From Legionella brunensis (GTDB lineage Bacteria > Pseudomonadota > Gammaproteobacteria > Legionellales > Legionellaceae), in assembly GCF_001467025.1 (NCBI RefSeq), contig NZ_LNXV01000004.1, positions 122,401 to 186,400 on the forward strand: a stretch of 64,000 bases of DNA, written 5' to 3'. Shown here piece after piece: positions 1 through 8,985 of this stretch. The stretch's first letter is position 1. Each line of letters begins with the position of its first letter. A program made the translations under genes and the position numbers. Under the pieces are notes generated by a model, which was not told the DNA's origin, ran no database searches, and worked only from the letters and a program-made list of their open reading frames with translations.

Positions 1-178
1 TAGGTGACTCTCCAGCAGGTGGGGGGTACTTTCCTTGACGTTGTAATAAATCAGCCCGGTTCAGTGCAATTGCTTTTACTTGCACTAACACCTCATCTTT
101 TTGACAAGTTGGGGTTCTTACTTCACTGATTATTAGGCGGCTTTGTGGTCCTGGATTATCAATAAGGATGCAACGCAT
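1..178 (-). CDS. NAD(P)H:quinone oxidoreductase, PIG3-like, N-terminal part only
   Basis: The reverse strand from 178 reads as an open frame to the window edge, starting MRCILIDNPGPQSRL. It contains LNRADLLQRQGKYPPP, the typical N-terminal signature of PIG3-type zeta-crystallin quinone oxidoreductases of the zinc-free MDR superfamily. These enzymes reduce quinones with NADPH in the cytoplasm. Only 59 codons are visible; the Rossmann domain lies outside the window, so the exact substrate class is uncertain. The ATG at 176-178 is the natural start because it aligns with the family N-terminus. The gene diverges from ugpA across about 210 bp. Confidence 0.85.
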   Translation of the reverse strand, partial: MRCILIDNPGPQSRLIISEVRTPTCQKDEVLVQVKAIALNRADLLQRQGKYPPPAGESP

Positions 179-253
179 AGACAAGAACATTTTAGTCAGA
201 CTTATGGCTATCTTACGTGAAGTTTGTGAGAAGGGATAGTTGCTTATATCTTA

Positions 254-296
254 CGTAGAATCCCGATTGGAATTCGATTATGTCGAATTATCTACG
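254..296. promoter_or_regulatory. Interrupted palindrome in the divergent qor/ugpA spacer
   Basis: AATTCGA (271-277) and TCGAATT (283-289) form a perfect 7-bp inverted repeat around a 5-base spacer. Outside it, CGTAGA (254-259) pairs with TCTACG (291-296). It lies between two divergent genes, where an operator would be expected, and no T-run follows that would suggest a terminator. The regulator is unknown. Confidence 0.4.
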
Positions 297-390
297 ATGA
301 GGATTACAAGACCTATATGCAAATATAAAGCTCGCAAAATGAAAACTGTTCGTTATATACTGCCTAGCAATCTGGTTATCTAACTATTTG

Positions 391-1269
391 ATGCCTACCT
401 ATATCCAATATAAAAAATTAGCATGGATTTTTATTTTTCCTCAATTGCTGATTACGCTTGTATTCTTTATTTGGCCCGCATTTAGCGCTTTAGTTCAAGC
501 TTTTTTCTTTAGTGATGCCTTTGGTTTACATAAACAATTTGCGGGATTAACCAATTTTTTTGATTTATTAAAAGATCCTGGTTATAAGCAGGCATTATGG
601 GTGACCGTGATACTTGCATTTTTTGTGACTTTAGGGACGATGAGTTTGGGATTATTCTTGGCAATTCTTGTGCAAGCGCGTCGTAAAAGTCAACAAATGT
701 ATAAGACATTATTTCTTTGGCCTTACGCTGTAGCACCGGCTATTGCTGCTATATTATGGCGTTTTTTATGCCAGCCTACGATGGGATGGCTTTCTCATGG
801 TCTACAAGGTTTAGGGATTCACTTTAATTATCTTGTTAATGCCAAACAGGCATTATTGGTGATAGTTCTCACAGCGAGTTGGCAGCAATTAAGCTATAAT
901 TTTCTTTTTTTCTTTGCAGCACTTCAGGCGATACCAAACGCATTAGTTGAAGCTGCAATTATTGATGGCGCTTCTGCATGGAGACGATTTTGGCAAATCA
1001 TTTTTCCATTATTGTCGCCGACAAGCTTTTTTTTACTAATAATGAATTTAATCTATGCATTTTTTGACACATTTGGAATTATCGATGTAATGACAAACGG
1101 TGGGCCAAATAATAGTACAACCACATTAATCTACAAGGTGTATAAAGATGGTTTTGTGGGATTGGATCCAGGTAGTTCCTCTGCGCAATCTGTCATGCTG
1201 ATGATAATGGTTATTGTCCTTACTTTAGTTCAATTTCGTTACCTTGAAAAAAAGGTGCATTACGGATGA
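391..1269 (+). CDS. ugpA: Carbohydrate/glycerol-3-phosphate ABC transporter permease UgpA
   Basis: This is an inner-membrane permease of the MalF/UgpA type: 292 residues, about six hydrophobic segments, the first at about residues 12-35. The EAA loop typical of ABC permeases (EAAIIDGASAWRRFWQIIFP) sits near residues 190-210 and contacts the ATPase. I chose the ATG at 391; a TTG lies one codon upstream. Its stop overlaps the ugpE start (ATGA at 1266-1269), so the two are translationally coupled. The family imports sn-glycerol-3-phosphate or related sugars with a periplasmic binding protein. No ugpB-like gene is present in this window, so the substrate rests on family resemblance. Confidence 0.88.
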   Translation: MPTYIQYKKLAWIFIFPQLLITLVFFIWPAFSALVQAFFFSDAFGLHKQFAGLTNFFDLLKDPGYKQALWVTVILAFFVTLGTMSLGLFLAILVQARRKSQQMYKTLFLWPYAVAPAIAAILWRFLCQPTMGWLSHGLQGLGIHFNYLVNAKQALLVIVLTASWQQLSYNFLFFFAALQAIPNALVEAAIIDGASAWRRFWQIIFPLLSPTSFFLLIMNLIYAFFDTFGIIDVMTNGGPNNSTTTLIYKVYKDGFVGLDPGSSSAQSVMLMIMVIVLTLVQFRYLEKKVHYG

Positions 1270-2096
1270 AAACTTTAAATCGAATAATCAGCCACGGCTT
1301 GCTCTGTTTTTTTGTTGCATTATTATTTGTACCACTTTATTTAGCTTTGGTTGCTGCGAGCCATGATGGAGCAGCAATGATGCAAGCGCCTTTGCCTATG
1401 TGGCCAGGATCTACTCTGTTTCACAATATGAAAGTCGTATTAACTCAAGGATTAGTCGCTACGGGTGGACAGCCAGTATGGCAGATGTTACTAAATAGCT
1501 TTGCAATGGCTATGCTTATTGCTGGAGGTAAAATTATTCTGGCTTTGTTTTCTGCCTTTGTGCTGGTGTATTTTCAATTTCCTCTCAAGCAGTTATTTTT
1601 TGCTTTAATTTTTGCAACAATGATGTTGCCCGTTGAAGTAAGGATTGTACCTACTTTTCAGGTCGTAGCTTCTTTTGGGTGGTTGAATAGTTTTGCAGGA
1701 CTTAGTTTTCCATTAATGGCTTCGGCAACAGCAACTTTTTTGTTTCGGCAATTCTTTAAAACAGTGCCCAAAGAGCTGGTAGATGCTGCAACCTTAGATG
1801 GTGCTGGTCCAATTCGTTTTTTTAAGGATATTCTTTTGCCTTTATCTAAAACTCAGATTGCTGCATTATTTATTATTCTCTTTGTATATGGTTGGAACCA
1901 ATATCTATGGCCATTAGTGATTACTACAGATAGCAGCATGGCAACAATCGTTATGGGTATTCGTTATTTAGCAGGTGTCGCTGATCAAATTCCGCAATGG
2001 CATTACATCATGACTATTGCTTTAATTGCATTAGTACCTCCATGTTTGGTTGTGCTGACAATGCAACGTTGGTTTGAAAAGGGGTTGATGCATTAA
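1266..2096 (+). CDS. ugpE: ABC transporter permease UgpE
   Basis: Second permease subunit of the importer, MalG/UgpE type, 276 residues with six predicted membrane segments. The first is at about residues 10-30. The coupling loop ELVDAATLDGAGPIRFFKDI near residues 167-186 carries the conserved EAA..G pattern. The start overlaps the stop of ugpA by four bases and its own stop overlaps the ugpC start (TAATG), so the three are one translationally coupled unit. It forms the membrane channel with UgpA and is driven by UgpC. Confidence 0.88.
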   Translation: MKTLNRIISHGLLCFFVALLFVPLYLALVAASHDGAAMMQAPLPMWPGSTLFHNMKVVLTQGLVATGGQPVWQMLLNSFAMAMLIAGGKIILALFSAFVLVYFQFPLKQLFFALIFATMMLPVEVRIVPTFQVVASFGWLNSFAGLSFPLMASATATFLFRQFFKTVPKELVDAATLDGAGPIRFFKDILLPLSKTQIAALFIILFVYGWNQYLWPLVITTDSSMATIVMGIRYLAGVADQIPQWHYIMTIALIALVPPCLVVLTMQRWFEKGLMH

Positions 2097-3187
2097 TGGC
2101 CATGGTAAATTTAACCGATGTCAGTAAACTTTATAACCAGCAGCTTATTCTGGATAAGGTAAATTGTACTGTTGAAAAAGGGGAGTTCGTGGCGGTAGTT
2201 GGGCCGTCTGGATGTGGTAAGTCGACATTATTACGACTTGTTGCAGGCTTAGATGCTGTATCGAGTGGCAACATCTTAATTAATGGTCAATGTGTCAATA
2301 AAATTCCACCTGCCAAGCGTGATATGGCAATGGTTTTTCAAACTTATGCTCTTTATCCTCATATGACTGTTTTTGAAAATATGGCTTATGGGCTTAAAAT
2401 GAGAGGCATGAAAGCGAAGCTAATTCAGCAAAAAGTTCATGAAGTCGCTTCCATGTTGCAATTGTCTGAATATCTACAACGAAAACCACAAGCTCTTTCA
2501 GGAGGACAACGTCAAAGAGTTGCTATGGGAAGGGCTATTGTGCGCTCTCCTTCGGTATTTTTATTTGATGAACCACTATCCAATCTTGACGCAAAGTTAC
2601 GAACAGAGATGCGTTATGAAATTAAGAGATTACATCAGCAATTGCATACAACATCTTTGTACGTGACGCATGATCAAACAGAGGCTATGACAATGGCCTC
2701 AAGAGTGTTGGTATTGAATAAAGGTAGGGTGGAACAAATTGGAACGCCTCAAGTATTATATTCCCAGCCGTCATCGCTTTTTGTCGCTAGTTTTACAGGT
2801 CATTATCCCATTAATTTTTTACCGGCAAAAATTGATCTAGGTAAACAGACAGTAATTACTGAATTAGGAGTTGAGTTTTCGCTGCCCTCATTGAAAGAGT
2901 CTGTTGTTTGTGGTGAGAAAGCTATTATTGGCATTAGGCCGGAACATTTACGCGTCTCTGAAAGAAATAAACCGATGGCAATTCCTGTCAAAATTGAATT
3001 TGTGGATGATATGGGAGCTGACAAGTTGATTCGAACTATAACTCATTGTGGTAAGGCACGCTTTTCAGTAAGGATTCCAGCTGATACTGAAATTATTGGT
3101 GATCAGCTTGCCTTGGAACTTGTTGTAAATAAAGCTAATCTATTTCATCAAACAACAGGTTTACGTCTTGGAGGGTGGCATGTCTGA
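2096..3187 (+). CDS. ugpC: ABC transporter ATP-binding protein UgpC
   Basis: ATPase of the MalK/UgpC family, 363 residues. Visible motifs in order: Walker A GPSGCGKST near residue 37, Q-loop VFQTYALYPHMT, signature LSGGQRQR near residue 134, Walker B VFLFDEPLSNLDA, and the switch histidine in YVTHDQTEAM. The C-terminal third is the regulatory TOBE/OB extension usual in this family (IGIRPEHLRVSE). It energises the UgpA-UgpE permease from the cytoplasmic side. Its end overlaps the next frame, but the probable start of the following gene (3180) lies inside the ugpC 3' end, which again suggests coupling. Confidence 0.92.
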   Translation: MAMVNLTDVSKLYNQQLILDKVNCTVEKGEFVAVVGPSGCGKSTLLRLVAGLDAVSSGNILINGQCVNKIPPAKRDMAMVFQTYALYPHMTVFENMAYGLKMRGMKAKLIQQKVHEVASMLQLSEYLQRKPQALSGGQRQRVAMGRAIVRSPSVFLFDEPLSNLDAKLRTEMRYEIKRLHQQLHTTSLYVTHDQTEAMTMASRVLVLNKGRVEQIGTPQVLYSQPSSLFVASFTGHYPINFLPAKIDLGKQTVITELGVEFSLPSLKESVVCGEKAIIGIRPEHLRVSERNKPMAIPVKIEFVDDMGADKLIRTITHCGKARFSVRIPADTEIIGDQLALELVVNKANLFHQTTGLRLGGWHV

Positions 3188-4055
3188 ACAAAATAAGGTC
3201 TTAAGAAAAGTTGACGCTCCTTTCTACAATTATTGGCAGGCCATTGTTCTATCTTTTTTTAGCAGTCGATTATATGTTGATGTTGGAAAACGATGGAAAG
3301 GTTTGGGCTTTAGGTACTTATTACTCATTGTTTTTTTGTTTTCTATTCCATTTGCATTGCGGATGATGCTTGAGTTTAACGTTTTTTTTGATCAACAAAT
3401 TATAGAGCCACTTGCAAAATTGCCTCCCCTTTATATTCAAAATGGGCAAGTTACTTTTGATAAGCCTATGCCTTATTTTGTCAAAAACAAGGAAGGTAAA
3501 ATAGTTTCCATTATAGATACAACTGGAGAAGTTAAAACAATCGATGGTAAGTATCCCGATTTAACAACACTCATTACGAAGAATAAATTTTTCTACCGTG
3601 TACCTTCACCCAAATTCTTTTTTACTAAACAGATAGACAGTAGCAATAATCAAGTTTTTGTACAAGCACTGAGTACAGATATCAATCAAGTATTTGATGG
3701 GAAAAATTGGATTAACTCTTCTGGAATAAAGAAGGTGAAACTATTTTCACAAGTAATAATCTATCCCACGGTAGCTCTCGTCATTTTTGTGATTTATCTT
3801 GTCTTTCTTTTGGTATTTGCATTAATGGGGCAATTACTTGCGAAGTTATTCTTGCATATAGCGCTTAATTTTAAACAAACAACACGCTTATTAATAGTTA
3901 GTGCAACTCCTCAAGTATTCACTCTTTTATTTGGCTTAACGGTAAACTGGATTTTTACTGGATTTGGTCTGTTGCTCATAACTCTTTTGGCAGTCTACTT
4001 TATTTTTGCTGTACGTTCTTTGAAGCGTGAAAGCCACAAGCTGGTGGTTTCGTGA
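3180..4055 (+). CDS. DUF1189 family membrane protein
   Basis: Predicted inner-membrane protein of 291 residues with the DUF1189 layout. There is an amphipathic N-terminus, one membrane helix at about residues 42-62 (LLLIVFLFSIPFALRMM) and a periplasmic loop of about 120 residues. Three or four hydrophobic helices follow in the C-terminal half. I chose the ATG at 3180 (MSEQNKV), preceded by GGAGGG, over an in-frame start 12 bases earlier. It overlaps the end of ugpC and its stop overlaps the next start, so it belongs to the ugp transcript. Function in this family is unknown; membrane-stress roles have been proposed for Bacillus relatives. Confidence 0.75.
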   Translation: MSEQNKVLRKVDAPFYNYWQAIVLSFFSSRLYVDVGKRWKGLGFRYLLLIVFLFSIPFALRMMLEFNVFFDQQIIEPLAKLPPLYIQNGQVTFDKPMPYFVKNKEGKIVSIIDTTGEVKTIDGKYPDLTTLITKNKFFYRVPSPKFFFTKQIDSSNNQVFVQALSTDINQVFDGKNWINSSGIKKVKLFSQVIIYPTVALVIFVIYLVFLLVFALMGQLLAKLFLHIALNFKQTTRLLIVSATPQVFTLLFGLTVNWIFTGFGLLLITLLAVYFIFAVRSLKRESHKLVVS

Positions 4056-4840
4056 GAGAACTAATCCATTTCGCTCATGGCAATGGGTTTCCTTCTCCCT
4101 GCTATATGCAATTGCTGCAGCAACTTAAGATAAGGTATGACTATTGTTTTATCGATAGGATAGGACATAACCCATTATTTCCAGTTACAGAAAACTGGCA
4201 TTATTTAGTAGACGAAGTTATAGCCAGTATTGAAGAACAGGCAACTCAACCAATTATTGCTATAGGGCATTCCTTAGGTGGTGTTCTAAGTCTTGTGGCG
4301 GCAATAGAAAAGCCGGATTTGTTCAAAGCAGTAGTCATGATTGATTCTCCACTTTTGGGACGTTTTAAGTCGAATGTAGTGAGATTGGCTAAAGCATTAG
4401 GAATTATCGATAGAGTGACACCGGCATTCAGAACACGCGGTCGAAGAGAAAATTGGCAAAACAAAGAACAATTGCTGGCTTACCTAAAAAATCGTGATCT
4501 ATTTAAAACATTTGCGCCGGAGTGTCTGCGGGACTATATTGAATATGGACTAAGAAAAACAGAAGATGGTTATGTACTTCGTTTTGATAGGCACATAGAA
4601 TACTTGATATTCCGTACAATACCGCATACCTTACATGAATATGAAGGAAAATTAACAGTTCCAGCAGCATTAATTTATGGTGATAAGAGTACTGTTATCG
4701 ACCGGCTTGATATTCGCAATATGAAAAAAAATTATAATATTTTAAGTGTAAAAATGAACGGAACTCACATGCTTCCGATGGAGTCCCCAGTTCAAGTTAC
4801 TAATCAAATTTTTACTGTGCTTGATGCTATACTGAAATGA
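4052..4840 (+). CDS. Alpha/beta hydrolase
   Basis: Protein of 262 residues with an alpha/beta-hydrolase fold. The nucleophile elbow GHSLGG lies near residue 72, a candidate acid is in the YGDKST segment near residue 210, and the catalytic histidine is in NGTHMLP near residue 238. The oxyanion region HGNGFPS is at the N-terminus. It begins with GTG overlapping the stop of the DUF1189 gene (GTGA), which marks it as the fifth gene of the ugp run. The substrate cannot be told; esterase or lipase-like activity is the general family expectation. No signal peptide, so probably cytoplasmic. Confidence 0.8.
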   Translation: MRELIHFAHGNGFPSPCYMQLLQQLKIRYDYCFIDRIGHNPLFPVTENWHYLVDEVIASIEEQATQPIIAIGHSLGGVLSLVAAIEKPDLFKAVVMIDSPLLGRFKSNVVRLAKALGIIDRVTPAFRTRGRRENWQNKEQLLAYLKNRDLFKTFAPECLRDYIEYGLRKTEDGYVLRFDRHIEYLIFRTIPHTLHEYEGKLTVPAALIYGDKSTVIDRLDIRNMKKNYNILSVKMNGTHMLPMESPVQVTNQIFTVLDAILK

Positions 4841-4945
4841 TGACAAGTTCTTGGATTGCTTGAAGATAAGGACTTTGCAAGCATACTTTACGGCGCATCA
4901 TGAGGATATAATATTTCAAGGATTGTTTACTGAAAGGAGAAAACA

Positions 4946-7441
4946 GTGTTGCATAGTCTAATTGTGCTGGCAGTGGTAAGTGCCGTTATTTTATTACTAG
5001 CCAGACAAGCCTCTCTTGTTGTCTGGGCTATCAGTTATGCCATATTTGCTCTGCTAGTTATGAAGTATGGTTCACCGGGAATTATTGCACAGATTGTTTT
5101 ATGGTCGGTGTTTGCTGCTTTAGTGTTGGGTACTATTAAACCTCTGCGCAGAAATTTATTAACCCGACGTTTATTTGCGACAATTAGTAAGGCAATGCCA
5201 GCAATGTCTTCTACTGAGCGAGAGGCACTTGAGGCTGGGACTGTAAGTTGGGAAGGAGATTTGTTTAGCGGTTCGCCCGACTTTAATAATCTTCGAAATG
5301 CCCCAGTAGTTAAATTAACAGCCGAAGAACAAGCTTTTATTGATGGGCCTGTTAATGAACTCTGTCGTATGATAGATGATTGGGATATTACCCATGTACG
5401 CACAGATATGCCTCCTGAAATGTGGCAATTTATTAAAGATAAAGGTTTTCTAGGGATGATTATCCCTAAACATTATGGTGGTCTTGAGTTTTCAGCAACT
5501 GCTCAATTTTCTATACTTGCCAAATTGTATGGGCGTTCTATTTCTGTGGGTAGTTCTGTATCTGTTCCTAATTCTTTAGGCCCTGCAGAATTATTATTAA
5601 AATATGGTACTAAAGAACAAAAAGAATTCTATTTACCTCGGTTAGCTGATGGACGTGAAATTCCTTGTTTTGCTTTAACTGGTCCTAATGCAGGATCTGA
5701 TGCGGCGTCTATTCCTGATAGGGGGATAGTTTGTCGTCAGGAGTTTAATGGTAAAGAAGTTTTAGGTGTTCGTTTAACCTGGAGTAAGCGATACATTACT
5801 CTTTGTCCTGTTGCAACAGTAATTGGTTTAGCATTTCGGTTATTTGATCCTGAGAATATTTTAGGTAAAGGTCACGATGTTGGGATTACTTGTGCTTTAA
5901 TTCCAGCTAACACACCAGGGGTCATTAAAGGACGTCGACATTTCCCGCTCAATACAGGCTTTTTAAATGGTCCGACGCAAGGAAAAGATGTTTTTGTTCC
6001 TATCGATTATTTAATTGGTGGGGCTGCCATGGCTGGTGCTGGTTGGCGTATGCTAATGGAGTGTTTAAGTGCTGGACGTGCAATTTCCCTACCATCAAGT
6101 GCAACCGGTGGGTCTCAAGCTGCAGCTTTGGCAAGTGGGGCTTACGCTAGAATACGTAAACAATTTAACCAATCAATTGCAAATTTTGAAGGGATAGAAG
6201 AGCCCTTGGCGCGGATTGCGGGAAATACCTATCTTATTGATGCAGGTTTAACTATGGCAGCAGCTGCGATTGATCAAGGAGCTAAACCTTCTGTAGCTGG
6301 TGCAATTTTAAAATATCACACGACTGAAAGAGGCCGTGAGGTTGCTATTGATGCTATGGATATTCATGGTGGTAAAGGTATTTGTTTGGGGCCGAACAAT
6401 TACTTAGGTCGAGGTTATCAGAATGCACCAATTGGGATTACTGTTGAAGGGGCTAATATTCTAACACGTAGTCTAATTATTTTTGGACAAGGAGCAATAC
6501 GCTGCCATCCTTATGTATTTAGTGAATTGGAAAGTGTTAGAAAAAATGATCTGAAAACATTCGATAAAGCATTTTGGGGGCATGCTGGGTTTGTATTGGC
6601 GAACTTGACTAAATCGCTAATTTTCTCGGTTACGGATGCTCGTTTTGTTTTAACACCAAAGAGTCAAGCAAAACGTTATTATCAATTGGCCTATCGCTAC
6701 AGTGCTCACTTGGCTTTCTTATCTGATTTTGCAATGGCAGTTCTTGGGGGAGAACTTAAGCGAAAAGAAAAATTGTCTGCTCGTTTAGGAGATGTCTTAA
6801 GTAATCTCTACCTGGTCTCAGCAGTGTTAAAACGCTTCCATGATGACGGTGAACCAGTTGCTGACTTCCCAATAGTTGAATGGTGTTGTCAACAATTACT
6901 TCATGAATGTGAAGCAGCTATTCGCAATGTGATTGTTAATTTCCCAGCCCGTTGGGGTCGCATAGTGTTAAAGCTGATTCTCCAACCATTTGGTAATCAA
7001 CGCCATCAACCTACTGACAAGCTAGGACACAAATTGGCACACATGCTCACTGAGCCTAATGAGTCTCGAAACCGTTTGACTCGTTTTGTGTTTGCGGAAG
7101 CTATTGAGAATTGTCCGTTAGGTCGGTTGGAAGAAACTTTCCATAAGATATGTGCAGTTGAAGAGTTAGAAAAGAAAGTTAGCCGTGCAGTTAAAGATGG
7201 AACAGTAACTGGATTAACTTTGCTAGAACAAATTGCTGAAGCAGAGCAAAATGGTGTTCTTGATGCTAAAGAGGTATCACGCTTAAAAGAAGCTGAACTT
7301 AAGCGACAAGAAGCAATTGCGGTTGATGATTTTAATGACGAAGAGTTACGTAGGTCATCAATTGACTTAATATCAGCTAATAAAAGGAAGCAAAAAGAGG
7401 TTAGTCCTAGTGCAGATGATTTAGCAACGGAAATTGTTTAA
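4946..7441 (+). CDS. fadE: Acyl-CoA dehydrogenase FadE (large, membrane-linked type)
   Basis: Catalyses the first, FAD-dependent desaturation of acyl-CoA in beta-oxidation. At 831 residues it matches the long FadE/YafH class of gammaproteobacteria: two N-terminal hydrophobic helices (about residues 3-60), a central acyl-CoA dehydrogenase domain (about 110-500, with GPNAGSDAASIPD and TVEGANILTRSLIIFGQGA) and a C-terminal DUF1974 region ending in a charged tail. The start is GTG at 4946, supported by the strong ribosome site AAAGGAGA at 4933-4940. It is monocistronic, with a strong hairpin downstream at 7448-7478. Legionella uses host lipids and stored polyhydroxybutyrate, so the gene fits its metabolism. 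Confidence 0.93.
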   Translation: MLHSLIVLAVVSAVILLLARQASLVVWAISYAIFALLVMKYGSPGIIAQIVLWSVFAALVLGTIKPLRRNLLTRRLFATISKAMPAMSSTEREALEAGTVSWEGDLFSGSPDFNNLRNAPVVKLTAEEQAFIDGPVNELCRMIDDWDITHVRTDMPPEMWQFIKDKGFLGMIIPKHYGGLEFSATAQFSILAKLYGRSISVGSSVSVPNSLGPAELLLKYGTKEQKEFYLPRLADGREIPCFALTGPNAGSDAASIPDRGIVCRQEFNGKEVLGVRLTWSKRYITLCPVATVIGLAFRLFDPENILGKGHDVGITCALIPANTPGVIKGRRHFPLNTGFLNGPTQGKDVFVPIDYLIGGAAMAGAGWRMLMECLSAGRAISLPSSATGGSQAAALASGAYARIRKQFNQSIANFEGIEEPLARIAGNTYLIDAGLTMAAAAIDQGAKPSVAGAILKYHTTERGREVAIDAMDIHGGKGICLGPNNYLGRGYQNAPIGITVEGANILTRSLIIFGQGAIRCHPYVFSELESVRKNDLKTFDKAFWGHAGFVLANLTKSLIFSVTDARFVLTPKSQAKRYYQLAYRYSAHLAFLSDFAMAVLGGELKRKEKLSARLGDVLSNLYLVSAVLKRFHDDGEPVADFPIVEWCCQQLLHECEAAIRNVIVNFPARWGRIVLKLILQPFGNQRHQPTDKLGHKLAHMLTEPNESRNRLTRFVFAEAIENCPLGRLEETFHKICAVEELEKKVSRAVKDGTVTGLTLLEQIAEAEQNGVLDAKEVSRLKEAELKRQEAIAVDDFNDEELRRSSIDLISANKRKQKEVSPSADDLATEIV

Positions 7442-7447
7442 TAAACA

Positions 7448-7478
7448 GACTCCAGATAGTCCTTATCTATCTGGAGTC
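7448..7478 (+). terminator. Hairpin terminator after fadE
   Basis: GACTCCAGATAG (7448-7459) is perfectly complementary to CTATCTGGAGTC (7467-7478) around a 7-base loop. It starts seven bases after the fadE stop and is followed by a short T-rich stretch. Confidence 0.75.
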
Positions 7479-7546
7479 TCTCCTTAAATAATGTACACCA
7501 TAGAGCTGCATCAATTGCATCGAAATCTAAGAATAAAGTTTAATTT

Positions 7547-8695
7547 ATGGTAAAAGTTACTCTTACCAATCAAAATACGCAATCACCTTTTAAGAAAGTA
7601 ATATTGGATGTTGCTTCAGGAACCTTTGTTGCGGAAGGATGTCCTGAAACTGATATTAAGCAGTTAGCAAATATTAATTTTCACCATCCACTTTTAGTGC
7701 ATCCTATTTTAAAGTCAGAAAATACTATCTATCGGTATTGCTATGATGACACGGAGAGTTTTCTAAAAATCGCAAGATATATTTATGCAACGTTACTCCA
7801 AGTTAGCAATCCAAAGGATTGCCAATTTATAATTACTCCGTCACCAAAGTTTTTATCGTTAAAAGCTACCTATAAAATCCCATTTTCTATTGATTGTCAC
7901 AAACCTGCGAAGAAATCTATTACAGTTACACAGGTCAATGGAATAATCAGTCAATCGTCAAGAGAAGAGTTTAATTTTTTCGATAAACTAATAGTTGACA
8001 CTACATTGTCATTGAAAAATCTGCCTTCAATGGTCGATGGTGATGAGTTGTTTAGTTATAGTCCTATAGGTTATAGCATATTGAATAAACCTGACCCCTT
8101 TGTAATATGCGAAGTGCGCAATATTAATCAGTTTATTGGTTTTGGTGTGTATGCCAGAAAAGATATAAAAAGGGGGACTCATGTTTGTTTGTATCAAGGT
8201 GTAAAGAAAAGTAATTCGAAGTCGAAAAGATATTATTTTATCCCTAAGTTCGATATCTTGGGTTTAGGTATCGATGCTCAACATTATGGAAATATTGGGC
8301 GATTTGTAAATCATGCGCCATCACCATCCAGAGCGAAACAATCTGACTCGTTGCTGCTTTCTAACCTCATTGGTGAAAGGCATACTATTTATGGCTTAGA
8401 AATTATTGTTTTTAGTGCTATCAGGGACATAGTTAAGGGTGAGCAATTGCTGGTGGATTATGGCGCAGCCTATTTTGAGAACGTGGATGAGTATAGGTTT
8501 GCAGCTAATGGGAGTCTTTTTGATCCTAAAGGCAAACCATTAAAAGAAAAACATCATGCAAAATTAATGATGTGGAGAGTAATGGCTAAAAATGGTGTTA
8601 CTTTAGCGGCATATCGACTTTTAAAAAGACCAATACTTGCTCTTAGTTTTGCGCTAATAGGATTCCTGTTGCTATATAGCACTCAGTTTTTTTAA
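7547..8695 (+). CDS. SET-domain protein with C-terminal membrane anchor; candidate effector
   Basis: Protein of 382 residues. The second half shows a SET lysine-methyltransferase fold: FGVYARKDIKRGTHV (about residues 199-213), the cofactor-binding segment GRFVNHAPSP (about 257-266) and GEQLLVDYGAAYF (about 304-316) with the catalytic-type tyrosine. The first half (about 1-185) is not recognised. The last 20 residues (RPILALSFALIGFLLLYSTQ) form a single hydrophobic helix, as in tail-anchored proteins. SET proteins in Legionella include the nuclear effector RomA/LegAS4, which methylates host histones; this one would instead sit on a membrane. Effector status is inference; a bacterial housekeeping substrate is possible. 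Confidence 0.75.
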   Translation: MVKVTLTNQNTQSPFKKVILDVASGTFVAEGCPETDIKQLANINFHHPLLVHPILKSENTIYRYCYDDTESFLKIARYIYATLLQVSNPKDCQFIITPSPKFLSLKATYKIPFSIDCHKPAKKSITVTQVNGIISQSSREEFNFFDKLIVDTTLSLKNLPSMVDGDELFSYSPIGYSILNKPDPFVICEVRNINQFIGFGVYARKDIKRGTHVCLYQGVKKSNSKSKRYYFIPKFDILGLGIDAQHYGNIGRFVNHAPSPSRAKQSDSLLLSNLIGERHTIYGLEIIVFSAIRDIVKGEQLLVDYGAAYFENVDEYRFAANGSLFDPKGKPLKEKHHAKLMMWRVMAKNGVTLAAYRLLKRPILALSFALIGFLLLYSTQFF

Positions 8696-8721
8696 GAGAA
8701 TGGGCAAAGTCAATAATGCGT

Positions 8722-8985
8722 CTAGACTTCTTCCAAAGCCTCATCTGGCATCGTGACATTTAGTTCAAGCACAGCACTGTCACCTAAACGTTCCAGATTG
8801 ACACTAACCTGATCTCGACTTATACGAATATACTTGGCAATTACAGCCAGAATTTCTTCCTGGAGCTTTGGCAAGTAATCAGGTGTGTTCCGTTGGGAGC
8901 GCTCATGAGAAATAATAATCTGCAGTCGTTCTTTAGCGACAGAGGCGGTACTATTTCGTTTTCTTAAATAGCTAAATAGACTCAT
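8722..8985 (-). CDS. minE: Cell division topological specificity factor MinE
   Basis: MinE of 87 residues, the normal length. The N-terminal amphipathic membrane-targeting stretch ([11 protein letters not shown]) is followed by the MinD-contact helix ([16 protein letters not shown], about residues 13-28). A beta-rich dimerisation half with [18 protein letters not shown] comes last. It drives pole-to-pole oscillation of MinD and so keeps the FtsZ ring at mid-cell. Its start overlaps the minD stop (ATGA at 8982-8985), so the pair is translationally coupled. Confidence 0.95.
   Translation of the reverse strand: MSLFSYLRKRNSTASVAKERLQIIISHERSQRNTPDYLPKLQEEILAVIAKYIRISRDQVSVNLERLGDSAVLELNVTMPDEALEEV

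Noticed and set aside
8720-8740. GACTTCTTCCAAAG resembles the end of the MITE-like repeat
   Set aside because: It is the C-terminal coding part of minE, lacks one T, and has no partner repeat nearby.
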